Shown here: positions 35,627 to 47,500 of the stretch, one piece after another
Numbering within the stretch: the stretch's first letter is position 1
Layout: each line of letters starts with the position of its first letter
Assembly: GCA_030770425.1 (NCBI GenBank)
Contig: JASJFT010000180.1
Location: forward strand, 31,624 to 95,623
Length of the DNA: 64,000 nt
Direction: 5' to 3'
DNA from: Darksidea phi
Lineage: Eukaryota; Ascomycota; Dothideomycetes; Pleosporales; Lentitheciaceae
Translations under genes and position numbers: made by a program
Notes under the pieces: model-generated
Told to the model about the DNA's origin: nothing
What the model saw: only the letters and a program-made list of their open reading frames with translations
The model's database searches: none

Positions 35627-36689
35627 TTTATAGTTGCGCGAAGAGCACTTCTCATCTCCCATCTCGGGTCTGCGCCGCACCTGTGCGGCGCTGAGAAATA
35701 GGTGTTGCTAGGCAGACTTTCCGTTGCAACAATCAGCATCGTGACCCTAGAGCGTGATCCTGTTCTCATCTGCGGCAAAGTCGCTCAAACAACTCGGACA
35801 AACCCAGTGAAGGGCGGAAACAGCCGTAAGGCACATGGCGCAAGCGACCCAAGATCATATACTGTGCCTCAACCAGCAGTTTGGTAGCGTTCCAGGCATC
35901 CAGGAAAGCTCGGGAGGTCCTTCTGGTTGCCATGAAAGTCGTGGCCTTCGTTAAGTTAGCCCTAAGAGTCATGACAGCTTTCCCGCATGTGTACCATGAC
36001 TCGGGGGATTTTGTCAAAGAAATGGCTTGTGTAATCGATGTGGCCTAAATAGTGGCCGTGGCGAAGTACACTTGGAGTTCATTGGACAGACGATGCATAT
36101 TCAATAGAGAGAAAACTTAGGATACTTCCACCTATGAGGTGTACGATACTGGAGTGTATTGATCGTGCTGAGTAAGTCATGTTCACAACAACGGTATGTA
36201 CTGAGTTGACAATCAAGAATTAGAACGACGCAGCTACGTGCAGCTCCTCAGCTCCTTGTGAATAGAGCTCTTGTCTATTTCAAAAACATTCTGGAAGATG
36301 ATGCGCCCATATGCTGTTGCGTGCCCATCTCGCTGAAGTATGTGCGAAGCAATCGACATCGCGGGAGGTACCTAGGGTACTCTACGATTGGTGGCCAATG
36401 GGCATCAATGGTTCAAGAGGATGAGCAAATCAACGAAACACAAGCTTTTCAGAAATAATAGAGGATTGCAAATATACATATAGTGTATACTCAAGCAAAA
36501 AACCCCGGAGTTCAGTCCCAAAGGCGGGACTTCAGCCATTAGTCTCCCCTCGTGTGCACACTAAGCATTTTTGGGCTAGCTTTCTCGTGGAACATCAGAC
36601 GCGTCCACCCTGAACCTCGCCCTCGCGTCTCGAACTCTCCATCCTCCATTCAATCCTCACCCTATTGAAGTTAATTGCACGCCTTCGCG
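35627..36689. other. Gene-free region upstream of the kinase gene
   Basis: No supportable gene. The last ~100 bases are C/T-rich and lead into the ATG at 36690. A 10-base inverted repeat, GCGCCGCACCTGTGCGGCGC, lies near 35671-35690. Confidence 0.4.
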
Positions 36690-38453
36690 ATGTCGAGCAA
36701 ACCCGATATAATCACTACTAGTGGGAAACCCACCTACCAAATCCTCGGGTGGCTCGGGGGCGGCGGCTTCGGTCAGGTATTCAAAGTCAAGCGCAAGAAC
36801 CGAGTACGAGGTTTTTCCGACCCTCGATGCGACGATGCTGATGTGTGTTAGATCGTAGCCTGCAAGCAGATCCACATCGAAGACTTTCGCACGGCTTTAG
36901 ATGAGTATAAGCACATGACACACCTTCGCAGCGGACCGCATATCGCCGTACTACATGAGGGGATGGAATATAACACATCAACGGGAATTCTATCCTTCTT
37001 CATGGAGTACTACAGAGGCAAGGACTTGAATAGACAGATCCAGATGCTTCGAGGCGCAAAGTTTGTCATAGCTACCTTGATACGATAACCGAATCGGGCA
37101 GTTAACAAAGGCAGTAAACGCTTCTCTGAAATCCAGATCATCAGCATCGGTATTCAGATCGCCGAGGCCCTCTACTATTGCCATAGTATGAACGTTCTGC
37201 ACCAGGATATGAAGCCTCACAATGGTAGAGTGCTATGAAACCTCTGAGAAATCTGACACTGATCTAGCTGTATAGTCCTCTTGCGAAAAAATTGGAATCC
37301 GCTCACCCAGGCAGATGTACCCGAATTATTCGTAGCGGACTTTGGCATTTCAAGCCGCGTCCAGAATATGCAAACGAGGCTTACCGGGAATCGCGGAACG
37401 CCAGGTTACCAAGCACCGGTACACACCATCCCCGTATTGTCGCAATTAGATCTAATGATGTCCTAGGAGATACGCCAGAGAGGCCGCGCTGCGTTTTCAG
37501 AAAAATCCGACGTCTACGCTTTCGGCTGTGTTCTCTATCAGCTCATCACACTTCGACGTCCAGATCCATCGATTGTTGATGACATCGCGCCTCGTGCTAT
37601 TGCACGCGACCGCTCGTTTGACTTGGTCAGCCTTGTAAGCGCCATGCTCAGCTCTGAGCGGTTTGAACGCCCAACCGCTTCGGATGTCATGTCAGACCTA
37701 ATCGCCATGAACAACTTACCCAAAGGGCGGGTTGAGCTCGACGACGAATTCAACGACTATTCAGAAGAATATGACCTACTCGACGCTGAGACTGTCTCCA
37801 ACGACTATTCAGAAGAGTATGACCTACTCGACGCTGAGACTGTCTCCAACGACCCCACAGAAGCTTATGGTTCTCCCGGTGGTGACGACGACTCAAGTGA
37901 TCCCCAAGAAGCTCACAATCTTTCCGATGATGGAGACGGCTACAAGGACGAGCGATACGCCTGGAACGAACCCGCAAAGGTCTTGCGTAAGCCGGTGTGC
38001 CTGCTCTGTGGCCAGATATTTGCTTCACTCACCAGTCTCCGAAAGCACCGGAATAAGACCGGGCATCTGGACGACGAGCCGCTTCCCCGCATTAAAAGCG
38101 AGAGTCCGCGCAATGAATCTCGTCGGGCGAACGACAAAGGCCAGGACTTTAATACACCGACCATCCTTACGCCTCGCTACGCCCATCAACACCCCTCCGA
38201 TCGCTGGGCAGACGAAGAAGACCACACCGATATCAGTTATTCGGAGAGTGTGCTTGAGGACCATTGTGTCGACATTGCTGATCCTTCGCCTTGTGTAGTG
38301 TGTTTGCAGCGCTTCAATACAAAGCAGAAGTTCTACAAACATTTGCATGGCTGTCAGCACTACAGAAGTCCTGGTTTTGTTCGTAAACGTCGTGCCGAGA
38401 TTAAGGTGGATGCTAGTGCTAGAAAACGATTGAGGGTGAACGACAAATATTAG
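36690..38453 (+). CDS. Protein kinase fused to two C2H2 zinc fingers
   Basis: Five exons (36690-36803, 36852-37060, 37115-37224, 37276-37418, 37467-38453) keep phase and give 520 residues. Residues ~17-270 are a protein kinase: glycine loop LGGGGFGQVF, VACK with the ATP-binding Lys, LHQDMKPHN as catalytic loop (HQD in place of the usual HRD, Asp and Asn kept), ADFGIS, GTPGYQAP and SDVYAFGCVLYQL. After an acidic linker containing a 16-residue tandem duplication come two C2H2 fingers with identical spacing C-x2-C-x12-H-x5-H (~368, CLLCGQIF...; ~467, CVVCLQRF...). A basic tail (RKRRAEIK, RKRLRVNDKY) resembles a nuclear localisation signal. The kinase keeps catalytic residues, so activity is likely. 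Target and DNA/RNA binding are unknown. Confidence 0.82.
37752..37847 (+). repeat. 48-base in-frame tandem duplication in the kinase gene
   Basis: Two adjacent 48-base copies (37752-37799 and 37800-37847) differ at one base, a synonymous GAA/GAG change. Each encodes NDYSEEYDLLDAETVS. The near identity indicates a recent duplication. Confidence 0.95.
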
Positions 38454-38567
38454 AGCAGTGTATTGAAAACACGTCGACGAGGAAGAGGAGGCAGAAGCGG
38501 TATAGAATGAACGTATAGCACTTTCTGGTCATTTGGGTATATTCAACTAGTGATAGTATTCATGTAC

Positions 38568-40060
38568 CTAGACAGCAATCAAATCAATAGCATCTACACT
38601 AATCCCAGGACTTAGATACCTGTCGCCGCGTTCCCCGAAATAACACTAAGCTTTAGAACCTGAGATGTACTCATGCTCTGCACCCACGCGCTCCGCGGCA
38701 TCGTGAACTTGTAGATGTAGTTGTTATCGCGATACGTTCCAACTGTCTAGGACCGCGTGCCGTCCTGCCTCTTGACAGCCTGCAAAGCTGCAGCCTAAGC
38801 GTTCACCGTATTCGTCGGTCTCCCACCCTGTTCCCCTCCGTAACACCAAATTCAATATTCGCACCCGCCGCTAATTGTGCGGTGGTGAGACGGAAGCAGA
38901 CGAGGTGGTCGTTGTTGATATCTTTCCGGATGTAGCCTAGGAAGCCGTTCGTGGCTGTTGTCCCGACGATATAGTTGGCAGAGTCCCAGCTTACTAGGCG
39001 AGTGTCAAAAGGGCGCATGTATGTGGGTTTCATGGGACTAGTGTCAGAATTGAGGAAGCCTTTGGGCGTGCCGTTCCAGGTGCCGATGCACTAGATGGCT
39101 GGCGTGTCTTCGGGGTCGGAGCATGTAATAGTATTTCTGCTGGTGGTGGTGCCGGCAGTGATAGTGACGCTGCTGGTGTGAACTTCGAGTTCCTGTAGCG
39201 AGATATTTAGCATGTACTCTTCCCGACCTTTTATTAAATATCCATGCTACTCACACTCTTGTCGGTAGTTAAAGTATAGTTACCTGGTAGAACCCCGCCA
39301 TCTTCCGGGCGCCGGTCGCTACGTTCCATTACTGGGCTGCATCGTTCTTGAGACCGATGTACTGATGACCAGTCTTCATGTTCGCAAGTCCTACACCAGC
39401 GGAAGCACCACGTGCGCTCGCGGGAACCCATCTATCGATCTCAAGACTATCCATCCAGCCCCAGTCAGCCTTGCGGACGAAAAGGTTGACGTTCGGAGCG
39501 GCGCCGCTATCCGTGAAGTAGAGCGCAGAGGGACCCTGGAGGCTGAGGCGCATAATATCAGTGTGGTCTTTTCAAAGTCAGTATGTTGGGTCGCAAGTAA
39601 ATCCTGGTGAAGTAGGTACCCATGTTATAGTCACAAATGTCGTATATATTCTCGTGATGACTACGGACCACATGCTCATATTTGTATTCGTATAGCCGAC
39701 ATAATCATAAATTCATAGCGCGACCGTATTTCTTGCACGAATAATGCTTCGATCAAGACTTCCCATTCTTTCCGTTGATGTCGCCGGATTCAATAGTAGC
39801 TACGCCATCCAGCACCCAGTCTGTATCCTCGTCCTCGTTGGTAAAGATGTTAGCCGGTATTACCATTTTGGCCGTTGTATTCGATCCCGCGGTACTTTAT
39901 AAACCATATCCACATTAGTTTTACTAACTTTGACGACAAGGTTGGCGTTCGTATCAATAATATAGTTTTTGCTGTCGTAGGTGTAGTCCCATGCCGCAGC
40001 GATAATAGCCGGGACAAGAAGAGATGCGATGAGCGTTGGAATGAGTCTCAGGATTAGCAA
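38568..40060 (-). pseudogene. Decayed rhamnogalacturonan lyase (polysaccharide lyase family 4)
   Basis: Minus-strand pieces match a secreted PL4 lyase in order. The signal peptide and N-terminus lie at ~40060-39870 (AAWDYTYDSKNYIIDTNANL, VVKVSK). A fibronectin-like middle domain lies at ~39590-39300 (VGLANMKTGHQYIG) and ~39220-39130 (LQELEVHTSSVTITAGTTTS). The carbohydrate-binding end lies at ~39100-38568 (CIGTWNGTPKGFLN, TVGTYRDNNYIYKF, YLSPGISVDAIDLIAV then TAG). Within the PL4 motif expected as W-R-I-G, the sequence reads TAG TGC ATC GGC, so Trp became a stop and Arg became Cys by transitions. Frame changes occur elsewhere, for example before YLSPG, and most of the catalytic N-terminal domain is missing. 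It cannot be functional. PL4 enzymes cleave the rhamnogalacturonan-I backbone of plant pectin. Confidence 0.85.
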
Positions 40061-41130
40061 AAATGGTTAGTAACTCCACCAAGAAAAGAGGTTGCGAGCG
40101 ACAAGGGTATAGATAAAGCTACGACGACCTTTATTATCCATGTTCTCTCCTTGCCCACGATCCTTCCCTACTGGATTCAAATGCTGGCAGCACATGTGTA
40201 TACCACATCAGCGGTTGTAACCAAAGCCTTACCAAAGACGTACGCGGTTCTAGGTAGGATATTCCCAAGTTGTAGGTATTTTATAGTAGTACGAAGAATT
40301 AGACCGGCCAAAATCAGTCGTTTGGGCCTGTCATTAGTAGATCTGACTCGTTTCGAAACAGGTCTACGGAGATATTGAGGCGACGGGTAATTTTTGGTAG
40401 CGTCTATGCTTTGTCTAGCCTGGCTATATATTATCGCTCGTAAGCGGGTCCTATAGAAGAGTCACTACTATTAGCCCTTAAAGGTAACCGGGATTCACAA
40501 ACCTTAGTCCAAATACTCGCTCTATCGGGATTATCGCCTAATCAAGTCAGGTTCGTCGAGGCAAACCCAAATTTACAGCCATCTTCTTTGAGAAATAGTA
40601 GCCATAAATCTTATCTCTAGTTGTAGTCTTGGTATCTAGTCTATCCTGCGATGACACGTAACGAAATTGAGGCATCAAAATACCACAGACCGGCAAAGGC
40701 TACCAAGACGAAGTGTTCTGATTTCCCTTTTATAGATAAGAATAGCCGCTCCGTCGCCTCAAGTGGGTACATCTATCTAGTACTGTTGATGATGACCAGA
40801 TGATGATCCTCGTGGCGTAGGTGGTCTCGCTGACCACTTCGGCCTACACCGTCATAGGCAGAGACCGTAGCGTTACCGAAGATTGGGCGCACTTAATGAG
40901 CCGTTCAGCGGACGATTCCGTCTCGTAACAACTGAGCATGGTGAGTCAAAGAAGTTTGTGCTAATGTGCCGTGCAAGATCGGCCAACCACGTTTGTTTGC
41001 GCTAGTCCTATCCTCGGCAAGTCGGGGTTGCCCCTCCAAATCTGCGAATCTCTCAACGGAGGCCGCCGCACTCCAGCACTCGCGTCACTAGGCTGAAGGC
41101 ACACCGCGGGAAGCCATGTCCAACCATTGT
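40061..41130. other. Gene-free region
   Basis: No supportable gene. Around 40380-40640 the sequence is TA-rich with many stop codons in all frames, resembling mutated repeat DNA, but no element could be named. Confidence 0.4.
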
Positions 41131-41136
41131 GATAAG
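41130..41136 (+). promoter_or_regulatory. GATA-factor (AreA-type) site candidate
   Basis: TGATAAG fits the HGATAR consensus of fungal nitrogen-regulatory GATA factors and lies about 205 bases upstream of the xanthine dehydrogenase ATG. Purine-catabolic genes are known targets of AreA together with the purine activator UaY. One 6-base match is weak evidence by itself; no UaY-type TCGG-N6-CCGA site was found. Confidence 0.35.
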
Positions 41137-41340
41137 ACACAATTGCGCGGCCTCTTATTCGTTCTTTGCTTCTTCGGGGCTAAACGTGTGGAGTTTAGAT
41201 CTGTGCTTGACATGGGCATCATATCTAGCTTACATTCCCCACACTGATCCACTGCCCTGAGTGTGTCTTTCTTCCTCCAAATCCTCATCGCCATTTTTCC
41301 AGCTCTAGCAGTCCCCATCTTGTATTGATACCCTTCCAGG

Positions 41341-44300
41341 ATGGCGCCCGGCATTGTCGTCCCAGAGCCCGCAGTGGCGGATAACGCGACACAATCTTTG
41401 AGCTCTGTTACTTCCACGTACGATGATACGTTACGGTTCTATCTGAACGGGACCAAGGTAGCGCTTGATGCTGCGGATCCTGAGGTCACCCTTCTGGAGT
41501 ACTTGAGGGGCATTGGTCTTACAGGAACAAAGCTGGGCTGTGCTGAGGGAGGATGCGGTGCTTGTACAGTTGTATGTTTACCACTTTCATACGTCCGGTG
41601 TTTTGGGAAATTACGTCAAATACTGCACAGCACGTCGCACGACAGTCAGGTTGACCCAAGACAGGTCGTATCGCAATACAATCCCACAACGAAGAAGATA
41701 TACCACGCCTCCGTAAACGCATGTCTGGCACCGCTCGTCAGCGTAGATGGGAAGCATGTCATAACAGTGGAGGGGATAGGGAACGTAAAGAGCCCACATC
41801 CGGCACAGGAGAGAATAGCAAAGGGCAATGGCAGCCAGTGTGGATTCTGCACGCCAGGCATTGTTATGAGCCTCTATGCTCTCCTCCGAAATAACGAATC
41901 ACCCTCCGAAAACGAAGTCGAAGAAGCGTTTGACGGGAATCTATGCCGATGTACGGGATACAGGCCGATATTGGACGCAGCGCACAGCTTTAGTGCGAAT
42001 ATTGGATGCAGGAAGGCAACGACAAATGGTGGAAGTGGATGTTGTATGGAGAAAAGCGCAATTGGTGGAGGTTGCTGTAAGAGTAACGGAGCAGAGGGCG
42101 ATTCGCAACCCATCAAGAGGTTCACACCGCCAGGATTCATCGAGTACAAGCCGGATACCGAACTAATCTTCCCACCGCAACTACGAAAACACGATTTCAA
42201 GCCGCTCGCTTTTGGGACCAAGAGAAAAAGGTGGTACAGGCCTGTAACCATGCAACAACTGCTCGAAATCAAGAATGCGTATCCGTCTGCGAAAATCATT
42301 GGCGGCAGCACTGAGACACAGATTGAGATCAAGTTCAAGGCCCAGCATTACAGTGCGTCGGTCTTCGTTGGCGATATTCCGGAGCTGCGGCAATACTCTT
42401 TTTCGGATGAATACCTTGAGATTGGCGGAAACGTCGTTCTGACCGATCTGGAAGACATCTGCAGAAAGGCTCTCGAGCACTACGGTGAAACTAAAGGTCA
42501 GCCGTTCGCAGCTATCTTGAAGCAGATTCGCTACTTTGCGGGAAGGCAGATAAGGAACGTGGGAACACCAGCTGGTAATCTCGCCACTGCCAGTCCGATT
42601 TCAGATCTGAATCCTGTGTTCGTGGCAAGCAATGCTACACTCGTTGCTAAGTCGCTAAAAGAGACAACCGAGATCCCGATGTCGACATTCTTCAAGGGTT
42701 ACCGAGCGACAGCACTGCCGCCCGACGCAGTCATTGCGAGTCTGAAGATTCCCGTTGCGGATGAAAAGGGTGAGTACATGCGCGCTTACAAACAGGCAAA
42801 GAGGAAAGACGACGACATTGCGATTGTAAACGCAGCCCTACGCGTTTCACTCGGTGAAGCTGATGTGGTGGAAAGCGTCGATCTGGTGTATGGTGGTATG
42901 GCACCTACCACCATCGCCGCGAAGAAAGCGGCGTCTTTCCTACAAGGCAAGAAATTTACAGACCTTCAGACCCTAGAAGGCGTCATGGGCGCCCTGGAAG
43001 AGGATTTCGATCTTCGATTCGGCGTACCAGGTGGCATGGCTACATATCGAAAGTCGCTTGCGCTCGGCTTCTTCTACAAGTTCTACCACGAAGTGCTCGC
43101 TGATCTGAACGCCAAAGAAGCCGAGGTAGATACTCAGGCTATTGGTGAGATCGAAAGGGAGGTCAGCTCTGGCAAGAAGGATCACAAGGCTGCCGAAGCG
43201 TACTCACAGAAGATTCTAGGCTCGGAGCAGCCTCACGTCGCCGCTATGCAACAGTGTACTGGTCAAGCTCAATACACTGACGACATCCCAGTGCAAAGAA
43301 ACGAGCTATATGGGTGCTTGGTCTTGTCAACTAAAGCGCATGCCAAGCTCGTGGAGGTCGATCCGGAGCCAGCGCTTGATCTTCCAGGAGTAGCAGCTTG
43401 GGTAGATCACAAAGACCTCGCAACCCCCGAATCAAATTGGTGGGGAGCTCCATCATGTGATGAGACCTTCTTTGCCATTGACGAGGTTTTCTGCGCCGGT
43501 CAGCCTATTGGTATGATTCTCGCCGACACAGCAAAGCGCGCAGAACAAGCCGCGCGAGTAGTCAAAATTGTTTATGAAGAACTTCCAGCCATCTTTACCA
43601 TCGAGGAAGCTATCGAAAAAGAGAGCTACTTTAACCATTTCCGGCACATCAAGACAGGCGACACCGAGAAAGCCTTCGCCGAAGCCGACCACGTATTTAC
43701 GGGTGTCGTACGTATGGGTGGCCAAGAACATTTCTATCTTGAGACACAGGCCTGTCTCGCTGTACCCAAGCCTGAGAATGGCGAGATGGAAATCTTCAGC
43801 AGCACGCAGAATCTTGCTGAAACTCAAGCCTACGTTGCAAAGGTTGTTGGCGTGGCAGCGAACAAGATCGTTGCCCGAACGAAGCGTATGGGCGGTGGCT
43901 TCGGTGGCAAAGAGACGCGTTCAATACAACTCGCAGGTATCGTCTCTTGCGCTGCGAACAAAGTCCGGAGGCCTGTTCGCTGTATGCTGAATCGCGATGA
44001 GGATATTATGACCTCAGGCCAACGCCACCCCTTCCTCGCCCGGTGGAAGGTCGCTGTAAACAAAGATGGTAAACTACAAGCCCTGGACGCGGATGTCTTC
44101 TGCAACGGAGGTTGGAGTCAGGATCTTTCTGGCGCCGTTGTTGAACGATCACTTTCACACATCGATAACTGCTACTCCATCCCCAACGTCCATGTACGTG
44201 GTCGGGTTGCCAAGACAAATACCGTGTCGAATACGGCTTTCCGCGGTTTTGGTGGGCCGCAAGGCATGTTCATTGCAGAGACGTACATGGAAGAGATTGC

Positions 44301-45575
44301 AGACCATCTCAACATTCCCGTCGAGAAACTGCGCGAGATTAACATGTACAGTCCCGAGACGAACATGATCACCCACTTTAATCAGGAACTCAAGGACTGG
44401 TATGTCCCACTCATGTACAAGCAAGTCCAGGACTCTACCGCATATGCGCAACGTCGCGATGATATTACGGAATGGAACAAGACGCATAAGTGGAACAAGC
44501 GCGGCCTAGCACTCATCCCTACGAAGTTCGGTATCTCATTCACAGCGCTGTTCTTGAACCAAGCAGGCGCCCTCGTGCACATATACCATGATGGCTCTGT
44601 TCTTGTCGCACACGGTGGTACTGAAATGGGTCAAGGACTGCATACGAAGATGACGATGGTTGCAGCGGAAGCATTGCAAGTTCCACTCTCGGACGTCTTC
44701 ATCTCCGAGACTGCAACGAATACCGTGGCGAACGCCTCCTCAACCGCCGCATCCGCATCCTCCGATCTGAACGGCTACGCCATTTTCAATGCCTGCTCTC
44801 AGCTCAATGAACGCCTTGCTCCCTTCCGCGAAAAGCTCGGTCCAGACGCTACAATGAAAGACCTAGCCCACGCCGCCTACTTTTCCCGCGTCAACCTCTC
44901 CGCCCAAGGTTTCTACAAAACACCCGACATCGGCTATGTATGGGGCGAAAACACCGGCCAAATGTTCTTTTACTTCACACAAGGTGTAGCAGCTGCAGAA
45001 GTTGAGATTGATACCCTAACAGGAGACTGGACGTGTAGAAGGGCAGATATCAAAATGGATGTGGGACGGAGTATCAATCCGGCAATTGATTATGGACAGA
45101 TTGAGGGAGCGTTCGTGCAGGGGCAGGGGTTGTTCACAACCGAGGAGAGTCTGTGGCAGAGGAGTACGGTAAGTGCAACAAATTTCGACTTCTCGCTCTA
45201 CGGCAGGTTTACTAACCATACCGACAGGGCGGTATCTTCACAAAAGGCCCCGGCTCCTACAAAATCCCGGGCTTCCGCGACATCCCCCAAATCTTCAATG
45301 TCTCGCTCCTCAAAGACGTCACATGGGAAAACCTACGCACCATTCAGCGCTCCCGTGGTATCGGCGAGCCACCCCTGTTTATGGGCAGCGCCGTTTTCTT
45401 CGCTATCCGCGATGCGCTCAAGGCCGCCAGAAAGCAGTTTGGCGAGGAAAATGTGCTGAGTTTGAGGAGCCCGGCGACGCCCGAGAGAATTCGGATTTCC
45501 TGTGCGGACCCGATTTTGAAGAGGGCTTGGGTGGAACCAAAGGAGGGGGAAAAGAGTTGGTTTGTTAGTATTTAG
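41341..45575 (+). CDS. Xanthine dehydrogenase (purine hydroxylase I)
   Basis: Three exons (41341-41571, 41665-45168, 45228-45575) join in frame to 1360 residues, the normal family length. Intron 1 is 93 bases, longer than its neighbours, and has no in-frame stop. The first [2Fe-2S] domain has LGCAEGGCGACTV and the second CGFCTPG ... NLCRCTGYRP. The FAD domain follows (IIGGSTETQIEIKFK, ATASPISDLNP). The molybdopterin half has MGGGFGGKETRS, NTAFRGFGGPQGM with the substrate Arg, and SRGIGEPPLF with the catalytic Glu. The enzyme oxidises hypoxanthine to xanthine and uric acid in purine use as nitrogen source. A Cys/Gly-rich linker (CCMEKSAIGGGCCK) follows the second cluster. Stand-alone gene; no other purine gene is adjacent. 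Confidence 0.96.
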
Positions 45576-46565
45576 GCAGCGGGTGGAGGGGTAGGGAGAT
45601 GTCATAGTTATGGCTGTGTTTTATGATCAATTGTGTTGTAAGATTAGATTCTACACGGGTGTGTACATTGATGTTTGTGCTGCATGGACCGTCAGATAAG
45701 AAACCATCCGCAATTCATTCTTTTGGCCGAGTCTCTACAGATCGGGACTATAATCCTGCCTTCGACATGCATGGGCAGAAGCCATCCTGGTTCCCCATGT
45801 GCGTACGCGCTATCCTGTCATACCTCGACTTGTAATCACCTGCAACCCGTTTCAGCAACATGTGAGTATATGCCCGTGGTACGTCGAAGTGCCCCAGTTC
45901 AGATCCTATGGAAGACATTCTCATCATCCTCCCAGCGCAAAGCATACTTACGATCCATCGGAGTATGCTGCTTGGTAATGACCGAAAGCCAGTCGCTCAC
46001 ATCATCTCCGCTATCGTCCTGGATCTGTATTCATCCGTCGTTAGTGATCTGTAATGATTTTATTGTAATTTCCTTGCATAGATAATGCGGACAGGCTCCT
46101 TTGACTTTACGATGTGGTGTTTGGATCTCTTTGTTGATATGAGAAACGTTGGCATTGTGGTCTCGTCGGTTGAGACTGATTGGGCATAGATGCTTGCGTC
46201 ATGATCTGTGGATGACTTGCTCCGTACCAGAGTGGAGACTAGTTTTCACGTGGTGATGAGAGATGGGTGGTAGTAGATGTAACTGCTCTATGGATTCGAG
46301 AGTAACTAGACATATTTTTAGAGCGTGTATCGCTTTCGAATGCCGTATGCTCGCGACCAAGAATATTGAGGGTTTGTCCGTTGCGTAGACCTGTCGAGGC
46401 GTATACAATAAGATCAAATGCCGCCTACACTACGTCATTTGTAACGCATAAATTATCGTATGTTCAATCCACCCAGTCGCCCAAGACTCAAAGACGGCTT
46501 GAGTCGCGCTTGTCGGTGCGGTTCTATGTGCTCAAGACTACGCAAGGGAGAGAGACAGGTGCTTG
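45576..46565. other. Intergenic region
   Basis: About 1 kb with no supportable gene; 3' flank of xanthine dehydrogenase. Confidence 0.4.
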
Positions 46566-47500
46566 TCATTGACTGCATATAACATGCACTAGTCTCGTAG
46601 GAGGTATCAACCAAGGCATTCCAGAGCTCCTCTCATTGGGAAGCTCATGAGCAATGGCCGCATTTTGAGACGATGGATGCGGAAGCGAGGATGCTGGCGC
46701 CGTCAAAGCAAGACCGCCTAACTGGTCCGGAGACTTGGTCTCAGGGTATACAAGATTCACCGTCATTACATCTGCCACTCTTTTCCAATGCAGAGCTTTT
46801 GCAATGAAGAATCCAAGCCCCAGCAGCCCAGGTGCTCCAAAGGCCGCACCAACACCTATACCTGCCTGCGCCCCTGTAGAAAGCCCTCCATTTTCCGTGA
46901 CGGATATATCGGCCGAAAACGTAACTGTTGATAAGACGGTCGTGTTCGACGTAGGAGTAGTAGTTCTCGAAGTACGGAGAGTAGGCGTTGCTGAGAAAGC
47001 TGCTAAAGTCGCAGCCAGGACATGCGCATCGGGATTGCCAGTACTACCACAATCTGTCGTATGACCACAGCACCACCGCTCAGAGGCACCTGTTCCATCG
47101 CAAGGGGTAAGCTCACTGACAGGGTCGGATGTCTTTGGAATGCCATTGTCAATTTCGGTTTCATGAATCCTTCCGCAAAGAGTCCACATACGGATTCAGT
47201 ACAAACATTCAACAACCGTCGCTATCCCAAGAACTGTACTGACAGAAACTCCTCCAGTACTGCGGGTAAGACGCGCCTCCATACTTGACCCACCGCCGGC
47301 AAACACCGTTGGGCAAGCATTCGTCTTTGTGTTTTCCGTCCTCGTAATTGCCCCCAGATGCATTAGCTGGGTTTGGTGCGCAATAACTACTAGTGTTAAG
47401 ACATTCTGAAAAATCAGAAACACCCACAGCGCTGCCGTTGGGACGGAAGCAATCAAGTTAATCATGGGTGGCAGTGAAGCTGGATCGGAAAAAGTGCGCA
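46566..47500 (-). pseudogene. Broken Cys-rich, membrane-anchored surface protein
   Basis: The minus strand shows the layout of a common ascomycete surface-protein type split across frames. An N-terminal Cys-rich part (DCFRPNGSAVGVSDFSEC, then CAPNPANASGGNYEDGKH, ~47450-47230) is preceded by an in-frame TAA where a signal peptide should be. At ~47210 one base appears to be missing: WDSDGC is followed by TGA, while the next frame continues LNVCTESVCGLFAEGF. A third frame (47189-46566) continues to the next Cys block (SERWCCGHTTDCG), a Ser/Thr-rich stalk, a membrane segment (GIGVGAAFGAPGLLGLGFFI) with flanking basic residues, and a cytoplasmic tail. An undetected intron could explain one frame change, but not the missing start. 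Ligand and function are unknown. Confidence 0.6.

Noticed and set aside
40151..40378. Possible tRNA near a GGATTCAAATG sequence
   Set aside because: No acceptor, D or anticodon stems can be formed around it.
41572..41664. Reading the 93-base segment as part of xanthine dehydrogenase
   Set aside because: No stop occurs, but it interrupts the conserved GACTVVVSQY region and has GTATGT and CAAGACAG splice sites.
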